Source of the DNA: Thermoplasmata archaeon
Lineage (GTDB): Archaea > Thermoplasmatota > Thermoplasmata > Lutacidiplasmatales > UBA184
DNA: 18,258 bases
NCBI GenBank assembly: GCA_030040625.1
Contig: JASHTI010000038.1
Span: 1 to 18,258 of the forward strand
Direction of reading: 5' to 3'
The number at the start of each line of letters is the position of its first letter. The first letter of the stretch is position 1. A program made the translations under genes and the position numbers. Of the stretch, positions 14,749-18,258 are shown one piece after another. The notes below the pieces were generated by a model. That model saw only the letters and a program-made list of their open reading frames with translations. It made no database searches and was not told the origin of the DNA.

Positions 14749-14784
14749 CGAACGCCGGTCCGAGCGCCCGGTGCAGCAAAGAGA

Positions 14785-15618
14785 ATGCCCAGAGGTCATC
14801 GGCCGGGCCACCGTTCGGGTGGCCGCGAGGCAGCGTCCTCGCATCCTTCGCGGGATCGCGTACTAGTTCTCCCCGGCGAGGAGCTCCCGGGCCACGGGTT
14901 GAAACCCGGGCCGGGGACCTATCGGGTCGGAGGGAAGGTCTATGCCAGCCAGCTCGGGCTCCTGAGCCCGCGGCCGCCGTTCGTCCAGGTCGTTCCGCTC
15001 TCCGGCCGCTACGTGCCGAAGGCCGGCGACCAGGTCGTCGGCACGGTCACCGACGTGCAGAGCACCTTCTGGTTGCTCGACATCGGGGCCCCGCGGTGGG
15101 CGCCGCTGCACATGACCGGCACCCCCTGGAAGGTCGACGTCGGCGAGACGGAGCGGTTCCTTCGGGTCGGGGACGCCGTCGTGGTGCGCGTGGAGAACCT
15201 GGACGCCACGGGTCGCATCGGCGTCACGATGCTCGGCGACGAGCTCGGGAAGCTCGAGGGCGGCACGATCGTCCGGATCTCCCCGGCGCGCGTCCCGCGC
15301 CTGGTCGGCCGCGGCGGATCGATGATCGCGACGATCACCCAGCACACCCACGCCGAGGTGGCGATCGGGCAGAACGGCCGGGTCTGGATCGGAGGCGACG
15401 GCGAGGCGATCCGACGGGTCCGGGACGTGCTGCGCATGATCGAGGAGAACGGACCGCGCCCGGGCCTCACGGACCGGGTCGAGCGGTTCCTGCTGGCGAC
15501 GACCCCGACCGGGGAAGGCGCCCCGGCCGCGCCCCCCGGCCCCCGGCCGACGGGCGAGGCGACGGACGACGAGGGGCCGGACGGCGACGACGGACCCGGC
15601 GCGATGGACGAAGAGTAA
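14785..15618 (+). CDS. rrp4: Exosome RNA-binding cap subunit Rrp4
   Basis: Rrp4 forms, with Csl4, the trimeric cap that binds RNA and guides it into the Rrp41/Rrp42 ring of the archaeal exosome. The 277-residue product has the N-terminal domain (VLVLPGEELP at 26-35, GPGTYRVGGKVYASQLG at 42-58), an S1 domain at about 78-150 (AGDQVVGTVTDVQSTFWLLDI) and a KH domain at about 155-215 with its GxxG loop GRGG at 175-178. The first 22 residues (Arg/His/Ser/Gly-rich) and the last 35 or so (Pro- then Asp/Glu-rich, ending GAMDEE) are extra disordered tails; the usual length is nearer 230-250. The ATG at 14785 is the first start after the box at 14739, but a later start cannot be excluded. Confidence 0.94.
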   Translation: MPRGHRPGHRSGGREAASSHPSRDRVLVLPGEELPGHGLKPGPGTYRVGGKVYASQLGLLSPRPPFVQVVPLSGRYVPKAGDQVVGTVTDVQSTFWLLDIGAPRWAPLHMTGTPWKVDVGETERFLRVGDAVVVRVENLDATGRIGVTMLGDELGKLEGGTIVRISPARVPRLVGRGGSMIATITQHTHAEVAIGQNGRVWIGGDGEAIRRVRDVLRMIEENGPRPGLTDRVERFLLATTPTGEGAPAAPPGPRPTGEATDDEGPDGDDGPGAMDEE

Positions 15619-15626
15619 CGGTTCAC

Positions 15627-15634
15627 GGAGGATC
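15627..15634 (+). promoter_or_regulatory. Strong Shine-Dalgarno site for rrp41
   Basis: GGAGGATC lies 4 bases before the ATG at 15639 (7 bases from the end of GGAGG). It fixes the rrp41 start, although the frame stays open far upstream inside rrp4. The same eight bases precede the kinase gene at 4196. Confidence 0.8.
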
Positions 15635-15638
15635 AACA

Positions 15639-16391
15639 ATGGGGAGCGTAGGAGCGAAGGAAGTACCGGTCCTGTTGGACGCGGAGGGGCGACGGATCGA
15701 CGGACGCCGGCTCGACGAGCTGCGGCCGCTGACGATCCGGGCCGGCCCGCTGCGCCAGGCCGACGGATCGGCGTTCGTCGAGTGGGGACAGAACAAGGTC
15801 ATGGCGGCGGTCTACGGACCCCGGGAGGTCCACCCGCGCCACCTGCAGCAGAGCACGAAGGCCGTGATCCAGTGCCGCTACAACATGGCCGCCTTCTCGG
15901 TCGACGAGCGCAAGCGGCCGGGACTGGACCGGCGCAGCCAGGAGATCTCCAAGGTGATCGCCGAGGCGTTCGAGTCCGTCGTCTTCGCCGAGGAGTTCCC
16001 CCGCACGAGCATCGACGTCTACATCGAGGTCCTGCAGGCGAACGCCGGCACGCGCTGCGCCGGGCTGGTCGCCGGTAGCGTCGCGCTCGCGGACGCGGGC
16101 ATCCCGATGGTCGATCTCCTGCCGGCCGTCGCGGTCGGCAAGGTCGGCGGCGCGATCGCGCTCGATCTCAAGAAGGAGGAGGACAACTTCGGCGAGGCGG
16201 ACCTGCCGATGGCGCTGGTGCCGCAGAGCGGCCGCCTCGTGCTCCTCCAGATGGAGGGTCACATGACCGAGCCGGAGCTGGCCCAGGCGCTCGAGCTGGG
16301 CGTCGGCGGCTGCCGCACGATCTACGAGAAGATGAAGGCGGCGCTGCGCGACCGCTACTCGGTCGCCCCGGTCGCCGCGGAGGCGTCATGA
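15639..16391 (+). CDS. rrp41: Exosome catalytic subunit Rrp41
   Basis: Rrp41 is the RNase PH-like subunit carrying the phosphorolytic 3'-5' exoribonuclease site of the archaeal exosome; it alternates with Rrp42 in a hexameric ring. The 250-residue product shows RIDGRRLDELRP (19-30), GSAFVEWGQNKVMAAVYGP (43-61), RYNMAAFSVDERKRPG (80-95) with the RNA- and phosphate-binding Arg residues, and the metal-binding acidic pair in EEDNFGEADLP (Asp182, Asp188). The length is normal. The start is fixed by the GGAGGATC ribosome binding site, 20 bases after the rrp4 stop. Its TGA overlaps the rrp42 ATG. All catalytic residues I can check are present, so it should be active. Confidence 0.96.
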   Translation: MGSVGAKEVPVLLDAEGRRIDGRRLDELRPLTIRAGPLRQADGSAFVEWGQNKVMAAVYGPREVHPRHLQQSTKAVIQCRYNMAAFSVDERKRPGLDRRSQEISKVIAEAFESVVFAEEFPRTSIDVYIEVLQANAGTRCAGLVAGSVALADAGIPMVDLLPAVAVGKVGGAIALDLKKEEDNFGEADLPMALVPQSGRLVLLQMEGHMTEPELAQALELGVGGCRTIYEKMKAALRDRYSVAPVAAEAS

Positions 16392-17176
16392 GCGAAGAGG
16401 TCACCGCCGAGATCCTCCAGACCCACATCCTCGACCTGGCCGCGGAGGGCCGGCGCCTGGACGGGCGCGGGCCGGACGAGTACCGGAAGGTCTCCATCGA
16501 GCCCGGCTTCGTGGTCACGGCCGACGGCAGCGCGCTGGTGCGCCTCGGGGAAACGATGGCGCTCGCCGGCATCAAGCTCGAGGTCGGCAAGCCGTTCCCG
16601 GACACCCCGAACGCGGGGGTCCTGACGACCAACGCCGAGCTGATCCCGCTCTCCAGCCCGACCTTCGAGCCGGGCCCTCCGCAGCCGGGCGCCATCGAGG
16701 TCTCCCGCGTCGTCGACCGGGCGATCCGGGCCGCGGAGACCGTCGACCTGACGGCGCTCTGCGTGACGCCGGCGGAGAAGTGCTGGACCTGCTTCGTCGA
16801 TGTGCACATCCTCGGCCACGACGGCAACCTCATCGACGCCGCCCTGCTGGCGAGCGTCGCGGCCCTCTCCGGCGCGACGATCCCGTTGAAGCGGTTCGGC
16901 GTCGGCGAGGCGGACCGCCCGCTGGAGATCCACCACCGCCCGATCGAGTGCACGTTCGTCCGGCTCGGCGACACGATCGTCGTCGACCCGACGTTCGACG
17001 AGGAGCACGCCGCCCAGGGCCGCCTCACCGTCGCCACCGACGAGATCGGCCGGGTCGTGGCGATGCAGAAGGGCCTGGTCGGGGCGTTCTCCCCCGACGA
17101 CATCAAGTCGGTCGTCCGCCGTGCGTTCGTGCACGGCGACCGCCTGCGCGCGATGATCGGGAGGAACGGGCGATGA
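16388..17176 (+). CDS. rrp42: Exosome structural subunit Rrp42
   Basis: Rrp42 is the inactive RNase PH-like partner of Rrp41; it completes the active-site cleft and helps bind RNA. The 262-residue product has RRLDGRGPDEYR (22-33), GSALVRLGETMALAGIK (46-62) and the typical GVLTTNAELIPLSSPTFEPGPP segment (75-96), followed by EVSRVVDRAIRAAETVDL. DPTFDEEHAAQGRL replaces the acidic metal site of Rrp41, as expected for the non-catalytic subunit. The ATG at 16388 overlaps the rrp41 stop (ATGA) and has GGAGG 4 bases upstream within rrp41. Equal, coupled translation of the two ring subunits makes sense for a 3:3 complex. The TGA in turn overlaps the start of rpl37ae. Confidence 0.96.
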   Translation: MSEEVTAEILQTHILDLAAEGRRLDGRGPDEYRKVSIEPGFVVTADGSALVRLGETMALAGIKLEVGKPFPDTPNAGVLTTNAELIPLSSPTFEPGPPQPGAIEVSRVVDRAIRAAETVDLTALCVTPAEKCWTCFVDVHILGHDGNLIDAALLASVAALSGATIPLKRFGVGEADRPLEIHHRPIECTFVRLGDTIVVDPTFDEEHAAQGRLTVATDEIGRVVAMQKGLVGAFSPDDIKSVVRRAFVHGDRLRAMIGRNGR

Positions 17177-17448
17177 GCCAGCGCACCCGCAAGGTCGGCT
17201 CGACCGGCTGGATGGGGCCCCGCTACGGGATCCGGATCCGGCGTCGGGTCGTCGAGATCGACCGCGTCAAGGCGGCGCGCTCCCCGTGCCCCCGCTGCGC
17301 GACGGTCACGCTCAAGCGCGTGGCGAGCGGCATCTACGAGTGCGCCCGCTGCGGCACCCGCTTCGCCTCGAACGCCTACGCCTTCAGCGCGCCCCCGCCG
17401 ATCAGCCGCACCGACGCGGCGGCCGGCCGGGCCGGCGCAAACCGTTAA
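17173..17448 (+). CDS. rpl37ae: Large ribosomal subunit protein eL43 (L37Ae)
   Basis: A 91-residue zinc-ribbon protein of the archaeal/eukaryotic large ribosomal subunit. The basic N-terminus (MSQRTRKVGSTGWMGPRYG, 1-19) matches the L37Ae signature for rRNA binding; the zinc site is CPRC (39-42) and CARC (57-60), with the conserved GIYECARCGTRFAS context. The last 20 residues (Ala/Gly/Arg) are a slightly extended tail. GGAGG is 8 bases before the ATG, which overlaps the rrp42 stop (ATGA). Placement after rrp42 is the usual arrangement in Euryarchaeota. Its TAA stop lies within the GTTAAT box upstream of rpoP. Confidence 0.96.
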   Translation: MSQRTRKVGSTGWMGPRYGIRIRRRVVEIDRVKAARSPCPRCATVTLKRVASGIYECARCGTRFASNAYAFSAPPPISRTDAAAGRAGANR

Positions 17449-17449
17449 T
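17441..17449 (+). promoter_or_regulatory. TATA-like box for rpoP overlapping the rpl37ae stop
   Basis: ACCGTTAAT at 17441-17449 contains the rpl37ae TAA. The GTTAAT is centred 27 bases before the rpoP ATG (17474), the spacing expected for a leaderless transcript, and rpoP has no ribosome binding site. Confidence 0.6.
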
Positions 17450-17473
17450 CCCGGGCCCGGAGCTACGTAGGCG

Positions 17474-17608
17474 ATGTTCCGCTGTATCCGCTGCGGGGAG
17501 GCGCTCCCTTCGGACGCGAACCTCTTCGGGGTCCGTTGCGACAACTGCGGCGGGAAGATCTTCACGAAGGAGCACCCGAACGTCAAGAAGACGCTCAAGG
17601 CCCGCTAG
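17474..17608 (+). CDS. rpoP: DNA-directed RNA polymerase subunit P (Rpb12 homologue)
   Basis: A 44-residue zinc-ribbon subunit of archaeal RNA polymerase that stabilises the Rpo3/Rpo10 platform side and promoter opening. The protein is MFRCIRCGEALPS up front, with zinc ligands Cys4, Cys7, Cys22 and Cys25, then a basic C-terminus rich in Lys. Size and Cys spacing (CxxC-x14-CxxC) are right for RpoP. Start: the ATG at 17474 behind the GTTAAT box. Its TAG is the 3-base loop of a perfect 7-base inverted repeat. It is followed after 57 bases by the triple zinc-ribbon gene. Confidence 0.94.
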   Translation: MFRCIRCGEALPSDANLFGVRCDNCGGKIFTKEHPNVKKTLKAR

Positions 17609-17615
17609 GCGGGCC
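17599..17615 (+). terminator. Hairpin with the rpoP stop codon as its loop
   Basis: GGCCCGC-TAG-GCGGGCC is a perfect 7-base stem whose loop is exactly the rpoP stop. It is a candidate terminator or mRNA 3'-end structure for the superoperon. There is no following T-run. A 10-base palindrome GAGCGCGCTC lies just after it at 17619-17628. Confidence 0.4.
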
Positions 17616-17665
17616 GGAGAGCGCGCTCGACCGTCATCGGGGTAATCGTCGCCGGAGTTTCGTCG

Positions 17666-18258
17666 ATGGAGCAAGCCTGTCCGGAGTGCGGCGCCGAGGT
17701 CCCCCTTACCGAGCGGCCGGCGAAGCTGCTCGAAGGCTCCTGCGGCGGCTGCGGCCACCACCTCACGCTCATCCGTCGGGCTCCGGTCCCCGGTGGCCCG
17801 GCCCCCGAGCCGACGGCCGTCCCCACCGACGAGCCGGCCGGCGAGGAGGAGGACGACGCCGAGGTCGACGACGAAGACGAGGTGGCGGCCCCGGTCGGCC
17901 CGGAGTGCCCCACCTGCGGCGGACCTCTCACCGTCCGGCTCGCCTCGCCGACCTCGATGGAGGCGAGCTGCCCGAGCTGTCACACGTCGACCGCCTACGT
18001 CCAGGCCGACCGCGGCGAGCGGCCCCGGCCCCCGGGGCGAGAGTTCCGCGGACGGCCCCCGCGCGGCCCCCGGGACGAGCGCGGACCGCCGAGGGAGTCG
18101 CGACCGTGCCGGGAATGCGGCGGGGCGCTCCGCTTCTCGACTGGCGAGGACGGCGGCGTCGTCGGCGAGTGCACCTCCTGCGGCAATCGGTTCACGCTTC
18201 CTCCCCGGAGGGAGTTCGGCGGCGGTCGCGGCGGGCCCCGCCCCGGCGGTCGGTTCGA
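17666..18258 (+). CDS. Triple zinc-ribbon protein of unknown function (partial, C-terminus beyond window)
   Basis: I do not recognise this protein. The 197 residues seen hold three zinc ribbons with identical CxxC-x17-CxxC spacing: Cys5/8-26/29, Cys81/84-102/105 and Cys148/151-169/172. The repeats share the pattern CxxCGxxL/V before the long spacer, which indicates internal duplication. Ribbons one and two are joined by a linker (40-79) that is Pro-rich and then strongly Asp/Glu-rich; ribbons two and three by an Arg/Gly/Pro-rich linker (116-146). After ribbon three the sequence becomes Gly/Arg-rich (RGG-like) and runs off the window. Start: ATG at 17666; a weak GTAATC box lies about 21 bases upstream. 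The zinc ribbons, RGG-like parts and the position after rpoP suggest a nucleic-acid-binding role tied to transcription or RNA decay; this is inference. Confidence 0.75.
   Translation, partial: MEQACPECGAEVPLTERPAKLLEGSCGGCGHHLTLIRRAPVPGGPAPEPTAVPTDEPAGEEEDDAEVDDEDEVAAPVGPECPTCGGPLTVRLASPTSMEASCPSCHTSTAYVQADRGERPRPPGREFRGRPPRGPRDERGPPRESRPCRECGGALRFSTGEDGGVVGECTSCGNRFTLPPRREFGGGRGGPRPGGRF

Noticed and set aside
15096..15638. N-terminal extension of Rrp41
   Set aside because: It is the rrp4 coding region in another frame. The GGAGGATC site before 15639 and the usual Rrp41 length fix the start.
17619..17628. 10-base palindrome GAGCGCGCTC after rpoP
   Set aside because: Too short and too GC-rich to claim a function on its own; mentioned only with the adjacent hairpin.
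1..18258. tRNA, rRNA, CRISPR arrays, insertion sequences, attachment sites
   Set aside because: No cloverleaf-like segment, regularly spaced repeat, transposase-like protein or direct-repeat-flanked block was found. All gaps between genes are under about 150 bases.

Overview
The window is a dense, GC-rich (clearly above 65% by eye) stretch of an archaeal chromosome. The archaeal markers are a 20S proteasome alpha subunit, SBDS, the exosome subunits Rrp4, Rrp41 and Rrp42, ribosomal protein L37Ae, RNA polymerase subunit P, an archaeal/eukaryotic-type glycyl-tRNA synthetase, an archaeal COG1395-type regulator and THEP1-type NTPase. TATA-like boxes lie about 25-35 bases before several start codons, so many transcripts are probably leaderless or nearly so, while genes inside operons often carry GGAGG-type ribosome binding sites. 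A high-GC member of the Thermoplasmatota is my best guess, but only a search could settle the lineage.

Left part (1-5377): a THEP1-type NTPase (minus, cut by the window edge) diverges from a HemK/PrmC-like methyltransferase. A minus-strand operon follows, in transcription order PfkB-family sugar kinase, MoeA (molybdenum cofactor) and PurQ (purine synthesis). The methyltransferase frame runs 179 bases antisense into purQ. A plus-strand operon starts at 4289 with an amidohydrolase that overlaps the glycyl-tRNA synthetase gene by 4 bases.

Middle part (6900-13121): a leaderless coiled-coil protein gene is coupled to a UPF0200-like P-loop kinase/ATPase gene. A convergent minus-strand pair encodes a COG1395-type HTH regulator and a small, possibly TraB-related protein. 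A divergent TATA region then serves this regulator and a small four-helix membrane protein. Next come a COG1407-like metallophosphoesterase and, convergent with it, a DUF255/YyaL-type thioredoxin-domain protein.

Right part (13225-18258): the classic archaeal proteasome-exosome superoperon psmA - SBDS - rrp4 - rrp41 - rrp42 - rpl37ae - rpoP. It ends in a partial gene for a protein with three equally spaced zinc ribbons joined by an acidic linker and an Arg/Gly/Pro-rich linker. This last protein is the most interesting unknown here: its place in the locus suggests a link to RNA processing or transcription.

There is no sign of mobile elements, CRISPR, tRNA or rRNA genes, and no gene-free stretch longer than about 150 bases. 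Several short inverted repeats at stop codons and in leaders are listed as candidate terminators or operators. In DNA this GC-rich some of them will be chance.
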